DNA from: JBCDJG01 sp038748065
GTDB taxonomy: Bacteria > Pseudomonadota > Gammaproteobacteria > Pseudomonadales > Halieaceae
DNA: 21,514 bases
Reading direction: 5' to 3'
Assembly: GCA_038748065.1 (NCBI GenBank)
Contig: JBCDJG010000072.1
Location: 1 to 21,514, forward strand
Shown here: positions 4,293 to 11,644 of the stretch, piece after piece
How the letters are laid out: each line of letters begins with the position of its first letter
Numbering within the stretch: the first letter of the stretch is position 1
Made by a program: the position numbers and the translations under genes
The notes under the pieces: model-generated
What the model saw: only the letters and a program-made list of their open reading frames with translations
The model's database searches: none
Told to the model about the DNA's origin: nothing

Positions 4293-5146
4293 ACTCCACG
4301 TTACTGATAACTATTATTGCGGCTCTACAAGACCCCAAGATCAATTGCGGCAGTCCATCGACCACCACTGACCCCTATCTTGTCACGAGTTACGACTCCT
4401 GCAGAGCGAGCAACACCGACCTGACGGGTTTATGGATACTGCTCTCCGACTATAAAGTAACCAACAACAGCGTTGAGAGAAATAAACAGCAGCGGGTCAT
4501 GATGGTCGTCACCGATAACAACGACGGCACACTCAATGCGTCGGTTTGCAACCGCAATCCTTCTTCACGCGACTTTACCTTCAGTTCGGGCGGGAGCGGA
4601 TTGAGCTTCTATGATGATGAGGCCAGGGCCGATGTTGAGCTCTCGATTGTTAGCAATACGCTTATGGAAGGCGCGCACGTCTCGGGCGGATCTGCCTCGG
4701 TCGATAATAGCGCTGTGACCGCGATAAAGCTGAGGGACGATGCGGCCATCGGCACCCTCAAGCTGAGCTATCAACTGGATGGATTCAACTACAGCCAGGA
4801 CGACCTCGTCCTGAAGTGCTTCGCCCAGAACAAAGGGCAAACCGAACTGCTTGATTTCTCGATTACTTTCGATGGAGAACAAGCGAGGTTTTTTGTAGAC
4901 GTGAACAACGATGGCACTGATGAAGAGCTGAGTCTGAGTGTGTTCATACCTGAAGACGTCGAGCGCGAGCTGGAGATCAATCTTAACTTCTCGGATACAG
5001 GCGATGAGATAGAGGGTGAGAATACCGGTAATACAAGCGCAACCTACCGGGAAAACTCCAATCGGGCTGTGGATTTGGAGGCTAGCGTGATCGATGACTT
5101 CACCCCGACCAATACGGCCGTTTTTGAGCTCGATGTAGAGTTATAG
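4289..5146 (+). CDS. Unrecognised Asp/Asn-rich, probably exported protein
   Basis: A 285-residue protein that I cannot assign to a family. The N terminus has a short hydrophobic stretch (LLITIIAAL, residues 5-13) without basic residues before it. The mature part is rich in Asp, Asn, Ser and Thr, poor in Lys, and has four cysteines (20, 38, 87, 177). DVNNDGTDEEL (204-214) resembles a calcium-binding DxNxDG loop, and DNNDGT recurs at 76-81. Composition and beta-rich pattern suggest an extracytoplasmic protein, but the export signal is incomplete as annotated (see the reading frame at 4254). No functional partner is evident next to it. Confidence 0.7.
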   Translation: MNSTLLITIIAALQDPKINCGSPSTTTDPYLVTSYDSCRASNTDLTGLWILLSDYKVTNNSVERNKQQRVMMVVTDNNDGTLNASVCNRNPSSRDFTFSSGGSGLSFYDDEARADVELSIVSNTLMEGAHVSGGSASVDNSAVTAIKLRDDAAIGTLKLSYQLDGFNYSQDDLVLKCFAQNKGQTELLDFSITFDGEQARFFVDVNNDGTDEELSLSVFIPEDVERELEINLNFSDTGDEIEGENTGNTSATYRENSNRAVDLEASVIDDFTPTNTAVFELDVEL

Positions 5147-5208
5147 GGCCTCAACATCGCACCCACCTGCGGGATAAGTGGGTAAATGGAACGAAAGAAA
5201 GAAGCGAG

Positions 5209-5367
5209 ATGAATGACGCGGAATTGACCCAGGTGCTGTTTAAAGCCATTGCTGAGGCCAGGAGCAACTTCGATTTCTGGCTCACTACAACCTCTGCAGC
5301 TCTTGTGGGCGGGCACTATACCCTTGGTTCAATGAACAGAGGGTTTCGCGTGCTGGCTCTAAAGTAG
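5209..5367 (+). CDS. Small ORF, possible truncated membrane protein
   Basis: A 52-residue frame starting ATG 5209. MNDAELTQVLFKAIAEARSN is followed by a hydrophobic run (FWLTTTSAALVGG) and a basic stretch (NRGFRVLALK) before TAG. The arrangement looks like the first membrane segment of a small multi-pass protein whose later segments are missing. Ribosome binding is weak (AAGAAGCGAG). It may be a remnant rather than a working gene. Confidence 0.4.
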   Translation: MNDAELTQVLFKAIAEARSNFDFWLTTTSAALVGGHYTLGSMNRGFRVLALK

Positions 5368-5381
5368 ATCGGGCACTGCGA

Positions 5382-6248
5382 GTGGCATCATCCTCAGAAC
5401 ACTCGACACGCGAGCATAGCTATATCATCAGAGGCGGTGATGCGGGCGCTGACCGGCTTGAGATACTGGGGCGTGTCATGTGGCCGGGTACTCAGCGCTT
5501 ACTTGATGGTATTCCCCTGAAACCTGGGGCTCGATGCCTCGACTTTGGCTGTGGTGGTGGTGACGTCTCGGTAAAACTCGCCGGCCGGCTTGGCGAGAAG
5601 GGTCGTATCGTGGGTGTCGATATGGATGCGGCCGCGCTTGACCGTGCGCGAGCTCGGACGCAGGAGATACCGGCTTCGGTCCGTTTTATGCAGGTTGATT
5701 GCGAGGCCTATTCACCTGCCGAACAGTACGACCTTGTTTATGCGCGTTTTTTGCTGTCGCACCTGGGCGACGTTAAGGGGGTGTTGGGCAGGCTCTATCG
5801 CGCCGTTAAACCGGGGGGCTTTATCGCCGTAGAGGACGTTAATATGGCAGGGCATATCTGCCATCCCTTTTCACAGGCGTTTTCTGATTATGTTGATTTG
5901 TACGTGAGTTGTGCGGAGGCCCGTGGCGCAGATCCAGTAATTGGGCCAAAGCTACCCGCAATGATTCTGGATGCGGGCTTCACTGACCTTGAGATAGATG
6001 TTCAAACTCCAACCTTTATGCGCGGCGAAGGGAAGCATATTGCGCGTATCACCATGCAGAACATTGCCGCTACGGCGATAGCGTCGGGCTTGATTGATCA
6101 GCCGCGGGTCGCTGCAATCCTGAATGATCTGGAGGCGCTGGAGCGTGATCCTCGCGCTGTGCTCAGTACGGCCCAGGTTGTTCAGGTCCGGGGTCGGCGG
6201 CCGGAAACTGACACGCAACAATCGGAGGCACCGAACGGGTCAGCATGA
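5382..6248 (+). CDS. Class I SAM-dependent methyltransferase
   Basis: A 288-residue methyltransferase with a complete Rossmann-type SAM domain. Motif I is C52-L-D-F-G-C-G-G-G60, the acidic residue after strand 2 is D80 (GRIVGVDMD), motif post-I/II covers VRFMQVDCEAYSP and YDLVYARFLLSHL, and motif III is AVKPGGFIAVEDV. The C-terminal third (about 190-288) is a variable substrate domain. The substrate is not evident; the pattern is that of small-molecule (UbiE-like) methyltransferases. The GTG at 5382 gives the normal N terminus. Its stop overlaps the next gene's ATG by four bases, so the two are probably co-translated. Confidence 0.85.
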   Translation: MASSSEHSTREHSYIIRGGDAGADRLEILGRVMWPGTQRLLDGIPLKPGARCLDFGCGGGDVSVKLAGRLGEKGRIVGVDMDAAALDRARARTQEIPASVRFMQVDCEAYSPAEQYDLVYARFLLSHLGDVKGVLGRLYRAVKPGGFIAVEDVNMAGHICHPFSQAFSDYVDLYVSCAEARGADPVIGPKLPAMILDAGFTDLEIDVQTPTFMRGEGKHIARITMQNIAATAIASGLIDQPRVAAILNDLEALERDPRAVLSTAQVVQVRGRRPETDTQQSEAPNGSA

Positions 6249-6739
6249 TGATTACGATATTTACCACCGGCGGCACCATCGATAAGACCTATTTTGACGC
6301 CAAAGACAGTTATCACGTTGGCGAGCCGCAGGCTTCAGGCGTGTTGGAAAGAGCCAACGTGACCGTAGATTACGAAGTCGTTTCCCTGATGCAGAAGGAC
6401 AGCCTGGAACTCGATGATTGCGATCGTCAGGTGATAAAGGATGCAGTTGAAGCCAGCAGCGCAAACAACATCGTCATTACCCACGGTACAGACACCATGG
6501 TGCACACTGCAAAGTCGATGGGCGTGATACCTGGCAAAACGATAGTGCTCACCGGTTCGATGTACCCCGCGCAATATCGCGACAGCGACGCCATATTCAA
6601 CCTGGGCAGCGCGCTGGTGGCGGCACAAACCCTCGACCACGGCATTTATATCGCCATGAACGGCCAGATTTTTGATCCGCACAGTGCTGCGAAGAACGTC
6701 GAGCAGAATCGATTTGAGCGAGCGACCGCTACAGAGTAG
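6245..6739 (+). CDS. Stand-alone asparaginase N-terminal-domain protein
   Basis: A 164-residue protein matching only the N-terminal catalytic domain of type I/II L-asparaginases, which are normally about 330 residues. The first catalytic motif is T7-T-G-G-T-I-D13, with the nucleophilic Thr position at 11. The second is V77-I-T-H-G-T-D-T-M85, followed by G97-K-T-I-V-L-T-G-S-M, which supplies the equivalent of the active-site Lys. The small C-terminal domain is absent, and the frame ends cleanly rather than in a recognisable remnant. Asparaginase activity is not assured because the active site normally uses residues across a dimer. Short asparaginase-domain proteins of this size exist as a family (recalled, not checked). 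Confidence 0.8.
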   Translation: MMITIFTTGGTIDKTYFDAKDSYHVGEPQASGVLERANVTVDYEVVSLMQKDSLELDDCDRQVIKDAVEASSANNIVITHGTDTMVHTAKSMGVIPGKTIVLTGSMYPAQYRDSDAIFNLGSALVAAQTLDHGIYIAMNGQIFDPHSAAKNVEQNRFERATATE

Positions 6740-6975
6740 AGTTTTCGGCCTGATAACGACAAGGCCTGAATGGGTAGAACCCGGCGGCTAGCGATGCCAG
6801 TAACACTGCGGCGTGCGCTATTGTCATCGGCTGGTCTACACTCAGGGTAAAGGCTAGGGAATAAGCTCATGTTGAACGAGCAACAGCCCTTCAATAATCA
6901 GGCGCTGCGCTGCTGGTGACCCAGGTGGGCGTCGAGAAGCGAGCGTAAGCTGAGGCAGGTAGTGCGGGGCGAGCC

Positions 6976-8073
6976 ATGAGTAAAACCTATCGAGTGATTC
7001 AGTGGGCAACGGGCTCGGTTGGCAAGGAGTCCCTGCGCGCCATCCTGGTCCACCCACAGCTCGAGCTGGCTGGCGTATTTGTGTATTCCCCAGACAAAAG
7101 CGGCATCGACGCCGGGGAGCTTTGCGGCATGGCTGCCACGGGGGTGGTGGCCACCAACGACAGACAGGCTATTCTGGATTGCGACGCCGATTGCGTCATG
7201 TATGCGCCGCGGCACGCCGATGTCGACGAGGTGTGTGCCCTGTTGCGCTCTGGCAAGAACGTGGCGGCCACGCCGTTTATGTTCCACCGGAAATCCAGCT
7301 ACAACGACGATCAAGAGAAGGTAGAGGCGGCGTGCCGCGAGGGCGGGGTTTCGATCCACGGCACAGGTATTCACCCGGGCTTTCTTGGCATGGTGCTGCC
7401 CGTTGCGCTCTCGGGCATGTCGCGAACGATCGAGCACGTGCGCCTTGAGGAGCGCGCAGACTGGTCTTTCTACGACAGCCCTCGCATAACCTTCGACAAC
7501 ATGCGCTTTGGTCATCCGCCAGATGAAGCCTCGATGGACGCGAACCCCTTCGCCCGGTTTACGGCGGATATTTTTGGCCAACAGGTTTGGATGCTGTCAG
7601 AGGCCCTGGGCGCTGACATCGACGAGGTGCAAACGGAGCATGAACTGACGACCGCGCCGGAGGCGAAAGATATCCGTGCGGGCCGGCTTGAGGTGGGTAC
7701 CGTAGCCGGCCAACGTTTTTGCTGGTCGGGGGTGTGCGCGGGTAAAACCTGGATAGAGATAGAAGTACTGTGGACGGTAGGCGGCTTTTATCCCGATCAC
7801 TGGCCCCGGCCGAAGGATGGCTGGACGATTTCTATCGAGGGCGACCCCTCCTTCAGAACGCACTTCCTGACGGCTGCGTCCTTGGGTAAGCGTCAAGTAT
7901 CCATCGATGACCACGTGCAGGCAGCGGGTAGCACGACAACTGCCATGCAGCCGGTAAACTCGATTCCCGCGATCTGCGAGGCGGCGCCCGGTTGGCGCAC
8001 CAGCGTCGAGCTCGGGCTGATCGGAGCCGGCATTGGCTTCCGGCATCCTTCCGTGTGGCAGCCAGTGGATTAA
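6976..8073 (+). CDS. DapB-like NAD(P)-dependent dehydrogenase (2,4-diaminopentanoate dehydrogenase-like)
   Basis: A 365-residue protein. The N terminus is a Rossmann fold, Y5-R-V-I-Q-W-A-T-G-S-V-G-K-E, followed by LELAGVFVYSPDKSGIDAGE, the pattern of dihydrodipicolinate-reductase N-terminal domains used by the diaminopentanoate dehydrogenase-like family. The conserved GTGIHPGFLGMVLP segment is the next family landmark. These proteins are common in mycobacteria and marine proteobacteria, and their substrates are mostly unknown; it is unlikely to be the lysine-pathway DapB. The ATG follows a GGGGCGAG ribosome-binding sequence. No conserved partner gene is obvious; a rhodanese follows 46 bp downstream. 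Confidence 0.83.
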   Translation: MSKTYRVIQWATGSVGKESLRAILVHPQLELAGVFVYSPDKSGIDAGELCGMAATGVVATNDRQAILDCDADCVMYAPRHADVDEVCALLRSGKNVAATPFMFHRKSSYNDDQEKVEAACREGGVSIHGTGIHPGFLGMVLPVALSGMSRTIEHVRLEERADWSFYDSPRITFDNMRFGHPPDEASMDANPFARFTADIFGQQVWMLSEALGADIDEVQTEHELTTAPEAKDIRAGRLEVGTVAGQRFCWSGVCAGKTWIEIEVLWTVGGFYPDHWPRPKDGWTISIEGDPSFRTHFLTAASLGKRQVSIDDHVQAAGSTTTAMQPVNSIPAICEAAPGWRTSVELGLIGAGIGFRHPSVWQPVD

Positions 8074-8119
8074 ACGCCCTCTCCATGAGGCGTCAACCAA
8101 GATGACAAGAGGTAATACT

Positions 8120-8533
8120 ATGAAAATCGTTGGCCTGATAAGCGGTATCGCGCTTTCCCTGCTTGTTCCGGTGTTCGGGCTTGCAGGGGAACCTGGGGCG
8201 CCCTCGGGCGTCCCTTCAATCGCAGCGCCGGATGCCATCGTCGAGGCGGGCGATGTGGTCGTGCTGGACGTTCGCACGGTCGCGGAGTTCCAGGCCGGCC
8301 ATATTGAGAACGCCGTGAACATTGACGTTACCCAGGCGGGCTTCAGTGAGGCGATTCAAAGTCTTGACCCCAAGCGAACTTATCTCGTGCACTGCGGAGC
8401 CAATACGCCCAACGGCCGAGCAGATCGTGCGCTTGCCACCCTGCAGCAGGCGGGCTTCAGCCAGCTCGTGAGTCTGGAAGGCGGCTATGTGGCCTGGGTC
8501 GCTGCGGGTGGCGCTGTCACCGAAGCGCAATAA
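8120..8533 (+). CDS. Exported rhodanese-domain protein
   Basis: A 137-residue single-domain rhodanese with a signal peptide (MKIVGLISGIALSLLVPVFG, cleavage likely after LAG at about 23), so it acts in the periplasm. The domain has VVVLDVRTVAEFQAGHIENA (46-65), and the active-site cysteine is C92 in VHCGANTPNGRAD, a long active-site loop of the C-x(n)-PNGR type. The ATG at 8120 is selected because AAGAGGT (8107-8113) precedes it at the right spacing and the signal peptide starts there. It probably transfers sulfane sulfur; the partner is unknown. Its stop abuts the start of the next gene. Confidence 0.87.
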   Translation: MKIVGLISGIALSLLVPVFGLAGEPGAPSGVPSIAAPDAIVEAGDVVVLDVRTVAEFQAGHIENAVNIDVTQAGFSEAIQSLDPKRTYLVHCGANTPNGRADRALATLQQAGFSQLVSLEGGYVAWVAAGGAVTEAQ

Positions 8534-8869
8534 ATGGGAGCCGTTTCCGCCGAAACCGGTAACCTGTTCGATGCGATTCCCGATGCCTTAAGCGAAGAGC
8601 TTTTCGAGGAACTTGCCAAGGGGCAGGGCGTTCGCATTGAACGCATCGTATCGAAGGGTCACACCTCTCCCGACGAGGGCTGGTACGACCAGGACCAGCA
8701 CGAGTGGGTAGTGGTTATCCAGGGAGAGGCAAAACTGGCGTTCAGTCAGGGCGGTGAGCTGCACCTGCAGGCGGGTAGTTTTATCAACATACCGGCGCAC
8801 ACCAAACACAGAGTTGCGTGGACGTCCGCTGAAATAGAAACCATCTGGCTGGCGGTGCATTACGGTTAG
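8534..8869 (+). CDS. Small cupin-domain protein
   Basis: A 111-residue one-domain cupin. Cupin motif 1 is represented by GHTSPDEGWYDQDQHEWVVV (42-61) with H43, H56 and E57, and motif 2 by AGSFINIPAHTKHRV (80-94) with H89 and H92. The set could bind one metal ion, but the ligands are not the classical HxH pair. It begins directly after the rhodanese stop (TAAATG), so the two are probably one transcript. No enzymatic role can be assigned. Confidence 0.84.
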   Translation: MGAVSAETGNLFDAIPDALSEELFEELAKGQGVRIERIVSKGHTSPDEGWYDQDQHEWVVVIQGEAKLAFSQGGELHLQAGSFINIPAHTKHRVAWTSAEIETIWLAVHYG

Positions 8870-8900
8870 GCGCCGCTGAAGGTGAGCAAGGGAGATTGCA

Positions 8901-9266
8901 GTGGATAAGATTTCGCTAGGTGAAAAGTTTGCGCTTTTCAGTGAAACATGGACGCCCAAGATAGTGGCGCAATCCAACGGCCAGCTGGTCAAGTTGGCGA
9001 AGGGCGCCGGTGAGCTGATGTGGCACACTCACGAAAACGAAGATGAGCTGTTTTTTGTTTTTCACGGCGAACTCACCATCCAACTCCGCGACAGGAACGT
9101 GGTGTTAGGCCCCGGCGAAATGTTCGTTGTGCCTCAAGGCGTTGAACACTGCCCGCTGGCGGAGCCAAACACGCAGTTTATGATGATTGAGCCCGCCAGC
9201 ACGCAACACACGGGCACGCATAAAACAGCGATCACCGTGGATGTGGCGGAGCAAGAGTGGACCTAG
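8901..9266 (+). CDS. Cupin-domain protein with complete metal site
   Basis: A 121-residue cupin. Motif 1 is W41-H42-T-H44-E-N-E-D-E49 and motif 2 is P71-G-E-M-F-V-V-P-Q-G-V-E-H83, giving the classical 3-His/1-Glu metal site. The GTG start at 8901 has AAGGGAG (8888-8894) six bases upstream. It is unrelated at sequence level to the preceding cupin except in fold. Pathway unknown; short cupins of this kind are often isomerases, dioxygenases or sensors. Confidence 0.85.
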   Translation: MDKISLGEKFALFSETWTPKIVAQSNGQLVKLAKGAGELMWHTHENEDELFFVFHGELTIQLRDRNVVLGPGEMFVVPQGVEHCPLAEPNTQFMMIEPASTQHTGTHKTAITVDVAEQEWT

Positions 9267-9467
9267 CCTGCCAGAGCGGTGAAATGTAAGGCGCTTTTTC
9301 GGGCATAGCCGGAGTTCAAGCTTTACGCCCCGGGGGCTGAAACGGCTGTAAATCGCACTTCGCCGCGGAATTTTCCGCTATCACACACGTCAAACCAAGC
9401 AAGTCACTCGTTTTTGGAGTTGTGATCTTTCGTGACGGTCGATAGTGGTATGCCGCGAAGGTCGGTT

Positions 9468-9917
9468 ATGAATCCCCGTGCTTTTCAAGAGGGCGGCTGT
9501 CTTTGCGGGCAGATCCGGTATCGCGTGTACGGGCCCATTACCCATCCCGCCTATTGCCACTGTGAAAGCTGTCGTCGCGCTTCCGGTGCGCCGCTTGTGG
9601 CCTGGGGCACGGTCATGCGTGCTGCCCTGATCTTCACCAAGGGGGAGCTGGCTATGGCGTCAACATCGCCAGATGTTGAGCGCGGCTACTGCCTTTGCTG
9701 TGGCTCCCAGATCACCTACTGGCACCGCCAGCGTGGTACGGAAATTGATGTCACCCTGGCGTCCCTGGATAACCCCGCGCTGGTGGCGCCGCAATCGCAT
9801 ATTTGGGTGGCTGATAAGTTGCCCTGGATGGAGATCAATGACGGCCTGCCCCAGTACCCGGGTGAGCCAGGCACTGAGGCAATAGACGATCGAGTGGCAC
9901 TGTCTATCTTGCCCTGA
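9468..9917 (+). CDS. GFA-family (glutathione-dependent formaldehyde-activating-like) zinc protein
   Basis: A 149-residue protein of the GFA/CENP-V family. Zinc ligands are all visible: G10-C-L-C-G (C11, C13), C30-H-C-E-S-C35, and C75-x-C-C78-G. The closing pattern HIWVADKLPWMEINDGLPQY is typical. Despite the family name most members do not act on formaldehyde; the substrate is unknown. The ATG at 9468 has AAGG (9458-9461) at good spacing; an in-frame GTG at 9432 or ATG at 9450 would add 12 or 6 residues before the conserved part. Confidence 0.87.
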   Translation: MNPRAFQEGGCLCGQIRYRVYGPITHPAYCHCESCRRASGAPLVAWGTVMRAALIFTKGELAMASTSPDVERGYCLCCGSQITYWHRQRGTEIDVTLASLDNPALVAPQSHIWVADKLPWMEINDGLPQYPGEPGTEAIDDRVALSILP

Positions 9918-10043
9918 CGGTGCGCTAGTTCATCACATCTGGCCATCTATACTTATTCGCTTTAGTCTCGTGTGCCGCTGTCGTAGGATTAAGGTGCGTG
10001 GCGCTCTAGGTCCCGCGCTAATGCAGATGACAGGGGGAACGCC

Positions 10044-10790
10044 ATGTACTCAAAACCGGATGCGCCGTTGTCCATCGGCGGCGTATTGGACGACGGATTT
10101 CGCCTCGCCAAAGCCAGCTATGTAAAGTTGTTGCTACTGGCGTTTGTGGCATCGCTGCTGGGGCAGCTACCCAACCTCGCATTTGTCGGTGACGACCCGG
10201 AAGCGCTGACTGAGTTTCCGATACAAGCGGCGTTTGTCACGCTGCTGTCCGCGCTAATCAGTGGGGTTTTTTACGGCGCCATTCTGGCCAGGCTTGGAGC
10301 GATTACCGAGGGCGGTGATATGAGCCTGATCGATGCGCTGTATGTCGGCATGCGGCGCTTCCCCGCCCTGATCGGGTGCGGTATTTGCTTTATCGTCGTC
10401 CTGTCGCTGGGTTACATTCTGCTGGTCATACCCGGCATTATCCTTACCGTGTCGCTGGGTTTTGCCTTTTACCTCGTCATTATTGATAAGGAGGGGCCTA
10501 TCAGCGCGCTGAAAACCAGCCACCGTCTCGTATGGGGTAACTGGTGGCGAACGACTGCACTGATTACGGTGATTGTATTCGTGAGCTTTGTCTTCGTGTT
10601 TATTTTCGGCTTCGTTCTGGGTTTGGCGCAGGTGGTTCTTCCGCCCCTGATCGGCGTATTCCTGTTTGCGCTGGTAGGCACCTTGGTTTACCCGGTGAGC
10701 TACGCCATGTCCTTATCGGTCCTCAATGACCTCAAGCTGCGTAAGACTGGTGGCGACCTCGCTAGCCGCATGGATGATCTCGGGAGCTAG
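10044..10790 (+). CDS. Multi-pass membrane protein (GPDPase-membrane-domain-like)
   Basis: A 248-residue inner-membrane protein with about five to six hydrophobic segments (around 28-48, 66-88, 113-145, 169-195, 198-225). The N-terminal SIGGVLDDGFRLAKASYVKL and the central VIPGIILTVSLGFAFYLVII with ALKTSHRLVWGNWWRT are the pattern of the membrane domain family found in glycerophosphodiesterase membrane domains and related proteins. It has no enzymatic domain. GGGGGA (10033-10038) precedes the ATG. It is the first of five overlapping genes (the stop TAG shares its G with the next GTG), pointing to a role with the MoxR-DUF58 module. Confidence 0.82.
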   Translation: MYSKPDAPLSIGGVLDDGFRLAKASYVKLLLLAFVASLLGQLPNLAFVGDDPEALTEFPIQAAFVTLLSALISGVFYGAILARLGAITEGGDMSLIDALYVGMRRFPALIGCGICFIVVLSLGYILLVIPGIILTVSLGFAFYLVIIDKEGPISALKTSHRLVWGNWWRTTALITVIVFVSFVFVFIFGFVLGLAQVVLPPLIGVFLFALVGTLVYPVSYAMSLSVLNDLKLRKTGGDLASRMDDLGS

Positions 10791-11644
10791 TGCGCGCGGT
10801 CTTGCGATATTCACTTCTCCTTCTCGCGCTTCTAGGCCTATGCGCGCCGCTCAGCACCCTCGCTGAAGAGGCGCTTGAGGATCTGCCCCAGGCGGCGGTG
10901 CAGGCCTCCTCTTTGCCGCATCACCCGTGGGCAGACATGCTAGCCCGCGACAAAGCCTACACCGAGGCCGATAGAGCGGCGCTGGAGCAACTCCAGCGTG
11001 CCTATGCGGCCGGGCAGGCGCAGCCGCGTCTGTCGGCCGATACTGTTAGCGATGCCCTGGAGCAACTTGATCGGCCGCAGGCAGAGGGGCTATCGCCCAC
11101 GGAACAGCTCTTTCGCTGGCTGCGCGAATGGCTTGGCGGTCGCGAGTCCGCTGATACCAGCTGGCTCGATGACATCTCGATACCTGAGACGGTCGGCGAA
11201 TATACGCTCTACACCCTGCTCGTGCTGATTCTGCTGCTGGCTATTTTCGTTGTCATTCGAGAGGTGCGCCTCTCACTGCATCCCAAGCGGGATGTGGCGC
11301 AAGCGTCCTGGGCCAGAACTGCTGGGGGCGAAGCCGAGAACTTGCCGCCAGACTTCGACAGCCTTGCCGATGTCAGCCCGGCGCAGCGAGCTATTCTCTT
11401 GTTTCAGATTATCGTGGCGCGTCTAGGCTTAGCTGGGCTGATTGAAGCGCGGCGTAGTTTGACGCATCGCGAGGTGGTCGACGCCACCGCCCACCTCGGC
11501 CAGGCGCAAACCATCGAAGCGATCAGCTCGGCGGCGGAGGGCGCGCTGTTTGGTGGCCGAGCGCCGGATGATACGGATGCCGACGCCTTGATTGACGCAG
11601 GGCGTAAGCTCTGTGCCGGCCTCGATGGCGCCGCATCATCATGA
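10790..11644 (+). CDS. DUF4129-type membrane protein
   Basis: A 284-residue protein with a signal peptide (LLLLALLGLCAPLSTLA, about 9-25), a periplasmic part of about 110 residues, one transmembrane segment (about 138-157, YTLYTLLVLILLLAIFVVI) and a cytoplasmic C-terminal domain. The latter contains SPAQRAILLFQIIVARLGLA and SLTHREVV, the DUF4129 signature (T-x-R-E). The GTG start overlaps the preceding stop by one base. DUF4129 genes recur beside MoxR/DUF58 genes; their function is not known. Confidence 0.82.
   Translation: MRAVLRYSLLLLALLGLCAPLSTLAEEALEDLPQAAVQASSLPHHPWADMLARDKAYTEADRAALEQLQRAYAAGQAQPRLSADTVSDALEQLDRPQAEGLSPTEQLFRWLREWLGGRESADTSWLDDISIPETVGEYTLYTLLVLILLLAIFVVIREVRLSLHPKRDVAQASWARTAGGEAENLPPDFDSLADVSPAQRAILLFQIIVARLGLAGLIEARRSLTHREVVDATAHLGQAQTIEAISSAAEGALFGGRAPDDTDADALIDAGRKLCAGLDGAASS

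Noticed and set aside
6870..6917. 15-codon frame before the DapB-like gene
   Set aside because: It is too short, without a conserved pattern; the 236-bp interval 6740-6975 shows nothing else that I can support.
6898..7581. 227-codon reverse open frame opposite the DapB-like gene
   Set aside because: It mirrors codon bias of the forward gene, has no recognisable domain, and the forward protein is a clear family member along its whole length.
7597..8322. 241-codon reverse open frame across the dehydrogenase end and rhodanese
   Set aside because: It spans two well-supported forward genes and their junction and has low-complexity Ser/Thr/Arg-rich composition.
9365..9378. GCGGA/TCCGC hairpin before the GFA-family gene as terminator
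   Set aside because: The stem is only five pairs with no following T run.
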